Shown here in pieces: positions 33,771-46,100 of a DNA stretch of 64,000 bases (positions are counted from its first letter, which is position 1; each line of letters starts with the position of its first letter). The notes below the pieces were generated by a model. That model was given only the letters and a program-made list of their open reading frames with translations. It did no database searches and was not told the DNA's origin. This DNA comes from Caenorhabditis elegans. Its lineage: Eukaryota; Nematoda; Chromadorea; Rhabditida; Rhabditidae. The DNA lies in NCBI RefSeq assembly GCF_000002985.6, contig NC_003281.10, positions 10,726,001 through 10,790,000 of the forward strand, written 5' to 3'. A program made the position numbers and the translations under genes.

Positions 33771-36700
33771 GCAACTGCGAGATAATCGCGGTGCACGGAG
33801 GTTTGCGCACACTAATTATCGATTTTTTGCGGCAAAATTTAAATCTTGCAGGTGCGTGTGCTAAATTCGACGCAAGTCTTGCCGAGGACTGCCGTTTTGC
33901 GTGTGGTACAGGCACTGTTGAGAATGCGTTGACGGTGAGGAATTCTTTTTTGGTTTTCTCACGAAATATATTTAATTTTTTTTGCAGGATCTTGAAAGAA
34001 TAGAAAAGTTCAACTGTGGATTCGGCTCACATTTGACTATCGATCAAGAAGTTGAATGTGAAGCATCATATATGTCATCCAAAAATTTAAGGTTTCCCTA
34101 AAAACCATACATTTCTCCCTTACCGATTATTTTCAAATTCAGTTTCGGCGCGGTCGGCGCGATTTCCAACGTTTTCCATCCGTCCCGAGTGGCACGTCAC
34201 CTTGCACATAGCAATTGGTGGAAGCAGCGACGTCTTCTTCATCCCCTTATTCTTGTTGGTCGTGGAGCAGAGAAATATGCTGTTAAAAATGGTAAATTTC
34301 TGAATTTTGAATTTTAAATCTCGAAAAATCATTGGATTTTCAGATTTTCCAACGTGTACACCTGAAGAACTCGTATCAAAAGCGGCGAAAGAGAGCTTTG
34401 AGAAGTATTTACATCGAATGCTTCATCCATATGATACACATGACACTGTAGGAGCTATTTCAATTAATACCAATGTAAGGATGAAGGAAAATTCGAGATT
34501 GGTTCCTTTTCTCAGGGAAATGTGTTCAAAATATGAAAAATTAGCGCATTTCTTCTATCAGATCCCAAGAAATTTCAGAGTTCCCGAAAAAAAAAGCCTT
34601 TTTCGAAAAAATGGCATTTTCATTAATATTTTGCTAGAAAAAACCGAATTTCAATGCAAATTCCGCCCTTTTGACTCAGATTTTGCCTAATTGTCCACAA
34701 AAACCGTTTTTTTAGTCGAAAATTAGCATTTCTTCTATTAAACTCCAAGAATAATCCGAAAAATATATTTTTAACTACTTTTTGACCAAAAAGTCCGATT
34801 TTTCAAAATGAAAAATTCGTATTTTCCGTTAAATTCTTACGTAAAAAAGCTATTTAGGCTGAATTCTGTGAAAACGCTGAAAAATCCGATTAAAAAAAAA
34901 TTTTCGCCGAATTTCGATGCAAATTTCGCGTTTTCGATCCAGAATTGGCCACAAAAAAAAAGTTTTTTAATCGAAAAATAGCATTTTCCTTTATATTTCT
35001 ATGAAAAAAAAGCAGTTTCAATGTGAGTTTCTGAAGAAAAAAGGTGGAAAATCCCATTTTTAAATCTATTTTCCACCAAAGTTCTATCAAAATTCTACGT
35101 TTCCTTGTGGAATTTTCATTTTTCCCGGAACAAACAGGTTTTAAAATTGAAAATTAGCATTTCTCCGGCAAATCACACGTATAAAAGCTATTTCGATCGA
35201 AATACGAGTTTAAAAAACCAGATTGTCAACTCCATTTTGGCAAAATTCTATAAAAATCTCGAATTTCCTCTATTTTAGCCGGTTTTGGGTCTAAATTTCT
35301 CTGAAAAAAAAAAACGGTTTTCAAATAAAAAATTACCACTTTTCAGTAAAATGCCAATTTGGTTTGCAAAAAAAAAATCGATTTTCAAAAGTTTTTCCCC
35401 CTGAATTCTATCAAAATTTCGTATTTTTCCAATTTTCGCCACGAAAAATGTCTTTTTTGCAGACAATGAACTCAGAATCCGGTACTTCAAGCGGTGGAAT
35501 TGTGCTAAAACACTCGGGACGGCTTGGTCACAGCTGTGTATATGGAAGTGGAACATGGTCTGAACGAAGGCAATACGAAGAACCATTTGATCAAGTCAGT
35601 GAACGAACCATCTCGATTTGTTCGACAGGACACGGTGAATCACTTGTGAAAGCCGATTTCTGCAGGGGTATCGCCACGAGAGTGCTGTAAGTTTGGGAAA
35701 TTATTGAAAATTTGGAGATTTTGCGCGCACTGGATCATTTTCCGTAGAAATAACTTAAAACTGAGCAGTTTTAGATGTAAATCAGCATGAAAATCCACAA
35801 TTTTGATGATTTTTGAATCTTTTTTCGAACAATTAGCACAAAAATCTATAATTTTTGGAAATTCTGACCAGTTTTCTTTTTAAAAAAGTTGCTTAAAATT
35901 CGGGGATTTTGCGCGTTCAGGACCATTTTCTGTAGAAATTGCATAAATTGGGACGTTTTTAGCGATTACAATTTTACAAAGGCAATTTTCTCTCAAAATT
36001 AGCACAAAAATCCACAATTTCCTATCTATTTTCTGCAAAAAATAGCTCAAAATTCGAGATTTTCATATATTTGTGATCTGAAACAAACTGCAAATCCAAG
36101 TTTTTTACCGTTTTTCTTGAAAATGTAGCACAAAAATGTAATTTTTGACTGTTTCTAAACTTTTTTCTCTTAAAATCGGCAAACAATTGATAAATTAACA
36201 ATTTTTAAATTATTTCCCTTACAAATAGCTTTAAAAATTGTAAAAAAAAGAAAATTTAATATTAAAAAAGATTTTACGACTAAAAAAAAAGAGATAAATC
36301 GCTGCGAGACCCTAGTTACCATAACAACAACGCATCAATTTTGTTTCTTTCAGAGACGACGAGGAGGGTATCATGTACAGTGAGATTATTCGAGAATTCA
36401 TACACGAAAAAATGGAACAGTAAGTAGATTTATTATTCCATTCAGAGCAGCATATTTATATTTAAATAATTGAAAAATTGAACATCGAAAGTTCGAAAAA
36501 AATGAAATTTTTCATAAAATTTTGTATCTGTTGATGAAAAAACATAATAAAGCTTTATATATATATTTTTCGAAAAATCGAAAAATTGATTTTTTTTGCA
36601 GTGGATCCCGATACGGTGGCATCGCATTGATCGCCGACAAATTCAAAGATCGAATGTCGCTGGAATTTCTGATTTTCCATAATTGTCGATATCTTCCGGC

Positions 36701-36806
36701 TGCAGTTCGTTGTCGAGACAATCAGATTCGTGTTTTTGAATCACAATTCGATCCGGATCAATGTACTACTGATCCTAAATGTGTTATCGAGTCATTCATC
36801 ATGTAA
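33767..36806 (+). CDS. taspase-1-like threonine aspartase (K01G5.9)
   Basis: Eight exons: 33767-33800, 33852-33934, 33988-34091, 34143-34291, 34344-34474, 35463-35686, 36354-36419, 36602-36806, giving 331 aa. The N-terminal nucleophile asparaginase fold is complete: IIAVHGGA near the start, ECEASYMSSKNLSFGAVGAI, then HDTVGAIS where autocleavage before Thr158 would expose the catalytic Thr. After it come SGGIVLKHSGRLGHSCVYG, a STGHGE motif and GIALIADK. Vertebrate taspase-1 (420 aa) processes MLL-family and TFIIA precursors after Asp; the worm protein is shorter mainly in the linker before the nucleophile. Frame upstream of 33767 is closed by TAA at 33710, so this ATG is the only start unless an unseen exon exists. 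Introns 5 and 6 are large and internally repetitive. Confidence 0.88.
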
Positions 36807-37146
36807 TAATATGTATATGATATCAAGAATTCCGCGTTTAAAACTTAGAAAAATCTGGAAATTGTGTTTTTTTTTCGGAATTTTCCGGGGTTTGAATGCG
36901 GAAATATACAAAACAACTCCCCCACTCCATCCGATTTCTCTCTCAATCCTCCGCTGAAGAATATTTTATGATTTGAAATTAAAATGAAATGAAGAATTTT
37001 GTAAATATTTTAATTTTTAAACTTTTAATTGTTTTTTCTTTTATTGAATTTATTCTAGTGCTCACTTGCTCGCTTAGAAATATCACTGATTTGTTATTAT
37101 TTTTTAAAAACTAATTTCCCCCTTCTACAGGCTTTTCCCCTAACAA
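36807..37146. promoter_or_regulatory. taspase 3' UTR and dpy-28 leader
   Basis: A 340-bp gap between same-strand genes. An acceptor-like TTCTACAG ends at 37130, 16 nt before the dpy-28 ATG, so dpy-28 is probably trans-spliced and may be a downstream operon gene. I see no perfect AATAAA for the taspase gene. No other feature. Confidence 0.5.
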
Positions 37147-40100
37147 ATGCCGAGAAAACAACGCGTTGTCACTACACCGTCACCACCGACTTCAGATGAA
37201 GATGAGGATATGGATTTTGGCTCGACGAGCCAGCAACAGCAGCAGCAGCCGACACGGAATAATGATGGATTGAGGTTGAGAATTTCAGTTGGAAAATTAT
37301 AGATTTTTCAGTTTTTTTTTTCGTGAGAAAAATCAGATTTCGTGCACAATTTTCACATAAAAAACTAAAAAAATCAGTTTAAAATTCGATAAAAAACTTA
37401 ATTTTTTCCGATAATTTCAAAAAAAAAAATTTAATATCAAATTTCAAAAATTTCAATTAAACTCCAGATTTAGATATATTTTTCTCAATTTTTACTGAAA
37501 TTTCTCTGCAAATTGCAATAATTTCGATGCTTTCTTCACTGAAAAACCCATAATTTTCATTTAATTTCATTTAAAACTAATATATAATTTTTTACAGAAC
37601 CTTTTATGGAATTTTCTAGAAAAAAAAGTAAAATAAAGAATTTTTCCTGTGAAGTTTAATAAATATGCACCGTTTTCTAGAAAAAAAAGAAAAACCATGG
37701 ATTTTTCCGTTTTTTTTTTTGAAATTCATTTCAAAAACCGAAAAATCAGTTTTTTTTCCATTTTTCCTCAATCAAAAATAATTTTTTTAAATTTCCACAG
37801 AAAATGCAGAAGTAAATCGGAATTTTTTAAAACAAAATATGAAAAAAAAATCACAAATTTCTTCAAATTTCTCCTGAAAAACCGAGAAAAAGGCTGTTTT
37901 TTTCCTGTCAAAAACTCTAAATTTTCAAATTTTTTTTTTCAGTGGCTTCAAAAGTATCACGGAAATCATCGCCGAAGCTGACAATAATATTCCATCCGAA
38001 CAAATCGATAAGGATATCGACAGTTTCTCTTCATATTCGGATATTTCTGATTGGAGAGGAATTCCAAAGTTCTTTCCATCGTTGAGCTCACTTTCACGGC
38101 GAGCTTCTACTTATGAGAATTGGGAAAATCGATTCAAAGTCGTCGATTATCTCGTTTCTTGTGCGTTTTTTGGTGGAATTTTGGAAGTATAAAATATTGC
38201 TCTAAAACCCGATTTTGAAGAGAATTTTTTTTAATTTAAAAAACCACGAAAAAGTTCAAATTTGCTATATTTTAAGAGGAAAAAAGTGCCCAAAACTCAT
38301 TGATAATTTCCTGAAAAAGCAGAAAAATCGACAGTTTTCTCAATTTTTCTCAGACCAAAAAATTGAAAAATTTTGATTAGAAAAAAAAGATTTTTCGGTT
38401 TTTTTTTGTTGGAAAAAATAAAAAATTTCAAAAAAAAAGTAAAATGTTTAAAAATTTCGAAAAAAAATTGAAAATTGAAAAACCTAGAAATTTGTACATG
38501 CATATTTAGTTGAAAAATACCTCAATTTTTAAAAAGCTTCTAGAAATTTTTTTAAAAAGTAAATTTCCTCCTGTTTTTCCTCCGATTTTCGAAAAATTCA
38601 AAAATTTTCGCTGAAAAATTGTTTTTTTTCGGAGAAAATCTTTGAAAAACTTTGATTTTTCATAGAAAACATTACTTTTATTGTTTTAGACAATTTTCTC
38701 AATTTTTCGACAGAAGAATTGAAAATTTTTGTTTCAAAAAACTATTTTTCGGTTTTTTTTGTTGGAAAAAATAATAAAAAAATCAGAAAATTCTCAAAAA
38801 ATATAGGACCTTTAAAAGCGGCAATTGTCTAAAAATTTCAAAGATAAACAGTTGAAAACTGCCGGATTTGCCTGATTTTTTCCGGTCATTTTCAACTTTC
38901 AGACAATTTTTTTCGCTGTTTTTAGTTGTTCAAAGTCGAATTAAAAAAAAATAATAATTATTTTCAAATGCAGATAATATATTTTCCACTTCAAAACCCC
39001 GCAAAATTTTGCAGGTTCCGGAGCTCTAAAAGACTCTGTAAGCGACTACGTGGCCGATTATTTCGAAAAAAATGAATCTGGAGAAGATCATAGTGTCGAT
39101 GTGGAATTGGTGCATGCAGTCAGTATGTTTGTAATTCTTACTCAACGATTGACTGTTCAACTTCAATTATACGTATCAAAATCGATAGCATCAGCCAATC
39201 AACAGGCGAAACGTGGTACTGGAAGAGGTGGTCGTCAAGTTGATTTAGATGATGATATTGTCAAGTGGAAGGATATTCAGAGACATCGGGTAATTATAGT
39301 TTTCCAGGAAAAATAAATTGTAAATTTATAGATTTTTTAGAAGAAAAAACATTAAAAAAAAACGCAAAAATTCATGTGTCTTCGAGAAATTTTAGGTTTT
39401 TCAGAGATAATAGAAAATCCAAAATCGAAAAAAAAAGTTTGTAAAATAAATAAAAAAATCAATTTTCTTCTTAAAAAAAAAAGAAAACTCAGATTTTTTT
39501 AACTCCCAAATTTTCGATTTTCCGATTTCATTTTGAAAAAAATCGAAAAAAAAAACAACTACTGTAATCCTTAAAGGCTCACGTCCTTTTACTATAAAAT
39601 CGGTCGTGCCAAGACCCGTTTAGTGAAAATTTCGCAAAATATCGCATCTGGGAAATATAAATATATAAAATTTCGTGTTTTCTGGTCAAAGCCCCCCGAA
39701 ATCTGTATAGAAAAGAGCTCTTCCATCTAAAAAATTGAGTTTTTGAAATTATTATTTAGTTTCTAGAAAAAAGCTCCAAACTCTGAATATTTCTATATTT
39801 AATGCCATAAATATTTAAAAAAAAATTTCATATAGTTTTTTCTGCTGAAAGGATTTTTTTTTGGATTTTAATATCAATATAATATAATCAGATTTGTTAA
39901 TCCATTTTAAAAATATTATTTGCAAAATTTTCAAAATTCAGATGATCAACTGCCTGCTGGAATTACTTGAACTTCGTGTCGACACCGTTGCCGGAACCAA
40001 GAAAAAGGCGATTCAATACGTTTTTGCGCCGGATGTCATGGAAAAGGACTTTTTGCTTCGCTTCCTTGACACAGTTGTCCAATTGCTTGAAGATCCCGAG

Positions 40101-43100
40101 AATATGGCTCGTTCCAGTCAACAATGGATTTCTCATTATTTCAGAATTCTGAAAGTACTTTCTGCGGACTATGGAATGACTAAAGACGTCGCCAATTGTC
40201 TATTCACAGCACTTTCTCATTCATATTTGGAAGCTGCTAATACTTTTCCGTTTATTGAACCATTGGTCACTTTGATGAAAGAGAATGGAGAAGGATCTGG
40301 CAGAATTTATCGTGAGTTTTGACGAAAATTCGATTTTTTAAAGGCTTAGTGTAAAATTAGTGTAAAAATAAGTAAAATCAACTTTTTTGTTCTAAAATCA
40401 AGTATGAAACATTTTCGAGCAAATCCGAAAAATATTTTTCAAGTTTTTTTTGGGGTCTGCGTTAAATTAAAGGTGAAGTAGCGCCAGTGGGAATTTTGTC
40501 TAAATACACTTATAATGATCTAAAACAACCGAATATCATAATAAAATACTCCAAAAAATTTTAAATTTTTCATAATTTCCAGCCAAAGTTTTGGCAAATT
40601 GCCAAAATTTTGAAAAATACGAGCTTTTGATGAAATTTAAAAAAAAGGCGTATGTTTCGACCCCTACAATGTTTTAATACAAATAACTCAAACAAAATTA
40701 AAACGTAAATCGAAAGAAAATTTTTTTTTTTTGGTCGATTTCCAAAATTATGAGTGTAAATAAAAAATTTTCAGAATTTTTTCGAAAAGTTTTATTATGG
40801 TATTTGGTAATTTTGGGACCAAATGAGTGGTTTTTAACAATTTCCCCACTGGCGCTACTCCACTTTTAAATATAATTTCATAACTTAAAAATAAAAATTT
40901 TTAAAAAAATTTTACAACAAGAAATCAGCCGTTTGAAATTTGTTTGTAAAATTTTTTTTTTTAATTTGAAAAACCTAGAAAAATTAATATAAATTCTTTT
41001 AAAATCTAATATTGTTAAATAATAATGCCAAATGATTTTGAGCAAATTTTATTTGAAAACTGTGATTTTCAAATATAAAATATAAAATTGCAGAACCCCT
41101 TCGAAACGTGCTTCAACTAGTAATCTGCCGTGTCGGAAATCTGTACGCAGGCGAACGAGCCGAAAAGCCACCACCAAAAGCATTCTGTATGATGGTTCAA
41201 TCACTTGCAATAAATGTTCACGATTTAATGCTTCAAGATATAACACACGTCTACAGACTTCTCCAAAATCAACATGTAAATGTTCGAATGTCAACTCTTC
41301 ACGCATTAGCTGACATGTTTTCATCGTCATATCTTTCCCAATCCCTCTGTGATACATTTGCCAGCCGCCGTCTTAAACGAGAGGGAATTTTCAAACGACT
41401 TCTCGCACATACTAATGATGAGGCAACAAATGTCCGATCGAAGGCTGTTTCTCTTCTCAGAAATATTATGGAAAATCGCCGGATTCCAGAAGAATTTGAG
41501 AGTTGTGGATTATTGTCAATTGTCGGAAGTCGGCTTAATGATAAGTCGGTTCAAGTACGAAAATCGGCCATTCAGTTTTTGACCACTTTTTTGGATAATA
41601 ATCGACATGGACATGATGTGAGTTTGGAAATTTGAAAAAAAAATCGATTTTTGAAAACTGCAAATGCTAGTTAGAACATTGTATATATATATATATACAA
41701 CTTGAATTTTTTTTTCTTTTTGGAAATTCAAAAAAAATCGACATCAAATTGATGTGAGTAGTATCTCTAAATTTTGTAAAAACTTTTAAATTAAAAAAAA
41801 TTAAAACACATAAATTTCGCTGTTGCAGCTGTTGAAAAATGAATACAATTTTTTTTTTCAAAAATACTACAAAAATGATTTAAGTTTATTTTTTAATTTG
41901 CTTGTTTTTTGGAAATTTTCATCAAAAATTATTATTTAAAATCAATTTCCTCAAAAATTAAATCTTATTTTTATTTTTAGACATGTTTTTTTTTTATTTA
42001 ATGAACATTTAAAATCAATTACATGTCGCTTTTTTTCAATATACATGCTTATTACTGGAACACAAAATTCTGAAAATGCGTATTGTACAACATATTTGAC
42101 GCGCAAAATACAACTATATCTCGTAGCGAAAACTACAGTAATCCTCTAAAAGACTACTGTAGCGCTTGTGTCGATTTACTGTTTTTTAAATGAATTTATT
42201 TTCAAAAATCGAGCCCGTAAATCGACACAAGCTCTACAGTAGTCATTTGAAGGATTACTGTAGTTTTCGCTGCGGGATATTTTGTCAAATATATTGTACA
42301 TTAGACAGAAATGTCAGAATTTTGTGTTACCGTAATAAAAACTTTACTTTGTAATTATTTAAAAAGTTTCGAGTTTTTTTTTCAAAAAATTTGGAATATC
42401 GCTGTTTTAAAATTTACATGCTCATAATTATTTTTTTTCAGTTCAATCGTGAAATGCACCAGCTGAAATTGAACGCGAAATGCTCGGAGCTTCGAAACGC
42501 CGAAGAACCCCAATCGAAAGCGATTCAAGGCGCCGAAAATGCGTTCAGGCAGAATTTATTCACATTGACAGCCGGCGTTCGTGTTGAGGTTTACGATATT
42601 TTCCGTCGAAGATATCGCGTCGAACCAGAAAGGTGTGAATTGTCAACTGGAATTTCGAGAAGAAAAACTTTTTTTTTCAGATCAATCACCGATATCTTGA
42701 CGGGCCTCTTTTCGCCGGGTTCTGGAAATCGTCTGGTACGGTACTACGTGGCACAGGAGAATTTCCCATTGTAAGTTGAGAAATTTTACGATTTTTCAGT
42801 GTTTTTCTGAGAAAATCGAAATTTTTCGATATTATTTTTTTTTGACAAAACTCATGTTTTTGATACAGTATCATCTCGATCGTGACGAGACCCGTACAGC
42901 TCAAATTACCAGTTTACTCGAATCTATATATTTTTGAAGCTTTTAATACAGTACTCTTGAACGTTTAGGTGTATTGACAATTAAAAGAAAATTGGTCGTT
43001 GCGAGACCTGAGAAACGCCCTGAGAGTACAGTACCCTTATAATTTTCCAGCCGTGACCGTATTCCAAGCCTCCGCGAGCGCCGTAGCGACGATATGGAAG

Positions 43101-46100
43101 ACGACGATGATGATACGGTATCTCTGGAGGATGATGATATGACGTCACTTGTTAGCGAAGTTGTTAAATGGGTTGTTGCACAGGCCGAGGAGGATTATGT
43201 CACTTTTAAGGTACTTTTTGTATAATTTTTGGATATAAAAACGGTTGAAATTTTAGGTTCAACTAACCCAAATGGACGATGATCAACTATTGGAAAATGA
43301 GCAAGAAGCACGAGACCGTAACAATCAAATAATGCAGTTGAGAGCTCAAGTTCAACAATTAATCAATAAAATGAGCATCGAGCAAGAGCTGAGTCGGTGT
43401 GTCACGATAGCGTTACGATGTGTTCTGAACGGAGAGACTGCAGAGATTAAAGAGGGAATCCGATTCTTGACGAGATGCAAGTTATTCGAGATCACAGGAG
43501 CAGATGATGCGATTCGATCGATGTGCTCGTTGGTTTGGAGGCCATCCGCTGATATTTTAAATGAATTAATTGAAGCTGCCGAGGATATGTTTATTAGTCG
43601 ATTGGATGGAAATGAAAAAGCATCGGAAAGAGATTCATCAACAGTTGAGAATCTAATGAAAGCAATGAACGGAGTTACAGAAAAAGATCGTCCATCTGTT
43701 GAAGAAGTTATTTATCTTTTAGCAGCCACTGAACTTGTACATGTTGATAGTGATAAGAACAAAGTTCCACGTAAAAGACGTCCCATCGAAGCAAATGTGA
43801 TCAATAAGCTATGGATGATTGCACTCGACATGTCGCATGGCATCAATTCCCGGAAAATCGATGCTTTACGAATACTCTATCCAATTTCTAGAAGTGAACG
43901 AGGAATCGCTGAGGCGAGATCTCGACTTCGTGTAGTTCAGAAGAAGCTGATGGATCCAGAGTTGGCTGTTGATGCGTTGAGGATTATTTCGATTCTAGGC
44001 ACGCCGACAAAGTTGGAAAATGAACAGGATGCGTATAGCAGGCCTTTGTTCAAGATTCATCAGGATGATTCGTTGTGGAAATCCATTGAGAAATTGTTCT
44101 TTTATGGTGTGTAAGGGCTGCTGCTGCAAAAAATCGAATTTCTCCAAAAGTCCGAAAAATGTTGGAAAAAAAACAACTAAACATATCTTCCACCTCAAAA
44201 ATCAAAAAAATCTTTTTTTTTTTTTTTGAAAAAAAATCTGTAAAAATTCGAACTGAACTTGGGAAACTGTTTTAGTTGTCCTGCGTTTTTTCTGTCAATT
44301 TTGATGCAAAATTGGAGATTTTAGCTAAACTTGGATGATTTCTCGAAATTTTAAATTGCAAAAAAAACATTTTTGGTACATTTTCAAAATGTCAAAGTTC
44401 CAAATTTGCTACAAAAAATTCCCAAAATTCCCCAAATTTTAGGTTTTTAATTTCCATCAACTTTGTGGGGTGTTTTTTTCTGAATATGTGTGGTTTTTTT
44501 TTATTTATTTATTTATTTATTTATTCATCATGGAAACAAAAAGAATATGAGAAGAAAAACATAACCGGTTATGATATTTACACGTGTAGATAAATAAATT
44601 AAAATAAAAAATTTTCGTTTCAATTGAAAATTTTATTATCATAAAACTCGCAATTTTTATGACAATAGACAAGATCCTGCAAAAATGAAGGAAAATCGTT
44701 TGAAAAAACTGACATTTTCATGGAATTTTGTGGGAAAAAATTTCGTAAATCGACAATTTTTAACAACAAATTTTTAAAGAATTTTTTTAATTTTTCACAT
44801 AGATATTCGGAATCAGTCTTTAAAATCCTATCCTCTAACTTTCCTAATAAAAATTCAAATTTTTCAATTTTTCAGAAATAATGAAAGCAGACGATAATCC
44901 TGATCGTGACTGGTTCGGAGTAATTCGACTAACAATCACAACTATTCTAAGTCTCTCAATGGACGTCAATGTGATGCTTCCAAAGCTCGCCTCGCATTTT
45001 GTATACCGAACGAAGAGAATCAGTGATTTCTTTCTGTTCTATTGCGATCAAGTTGATGATGCTACAGATGATACCAGAAAGAAGATGGCTCAACGTCGAA
45101 GAGAATATTGGGCATTGACTTATTGTAGAGTAATGGAAAAATTAATGGCATTTATTGGTGAAGTGGCTGTTCAGTTGAATGCTTATATTCAAGTAACAAT
45201 CCCAAAACTTCATACAAGATATGTATCGAAAATGGTTGACGCCGAGAAAAACGATGCGAATATTCGTGAAGAACCCGTCAGATTCCTAAGTGATCTTGAG
45301 AAATCGGTTGCTCAACGGAAAACAATATTCACAGTACCACAAGACACTACACCAGGTGCCACATCCAATGATCTACACCATCTTGTGTCTGTCATGTGTG
45401 ACAAACGGCTTTTCGTACCGAATAAGCTTATGGGGCGGCTTCTACCGATTGTCGTTTACGGGATGAGGTGTAAGATAATGCCTACGAGGATTAGGCATGC
45501 CGCGACGGTAGCCTATGGAAAGATGATGCCATTGAGGTGAGGTGGAAGAAGAATTCTGAGAATGCGTATTGTGCAACACATTTGACGTGCAAAATATAAC
45601 TATATCTCGTAGCGAAAACTACAGTAATTCTTTAAGTGACTACTGTATCGCTTGTGTCGATTTACGGGCTCGAGTTTTGAAATAATTTAATATTATTTAT
45701 TTATCTTTAGGATATTTACAATAAAGCAAAACATGAGATATCACTGTCACAATGAGCCCGTAAATCGACACGAGCACTACAGTATTCATTCAAAGAGTTA
45801 CTGTAGTTTTCGCGATGAGATATAGTTATATTTTGCGCGTCAAATATGTTGTGCAATACGCATTCTCTGAATATTCTGTTCCTGTAATAGAATTGTCTTT
45901 TATAATCCGAAACTAATTATTTTTAAATGTTTTTCTGGATCAGTGTTGTAATATTTTTTTTTTCGTTTTTTTTTGGTCCCAATAAACCAAAAAATGTATT
46001 TTTCTCAACAAAAAAAAATTTGGATGACCACATTATTTTTAATGTGAAAATACATATTTTCGCAATTTTTTTTTTGAAAAAAAGAAGAAATATTCCGAAC

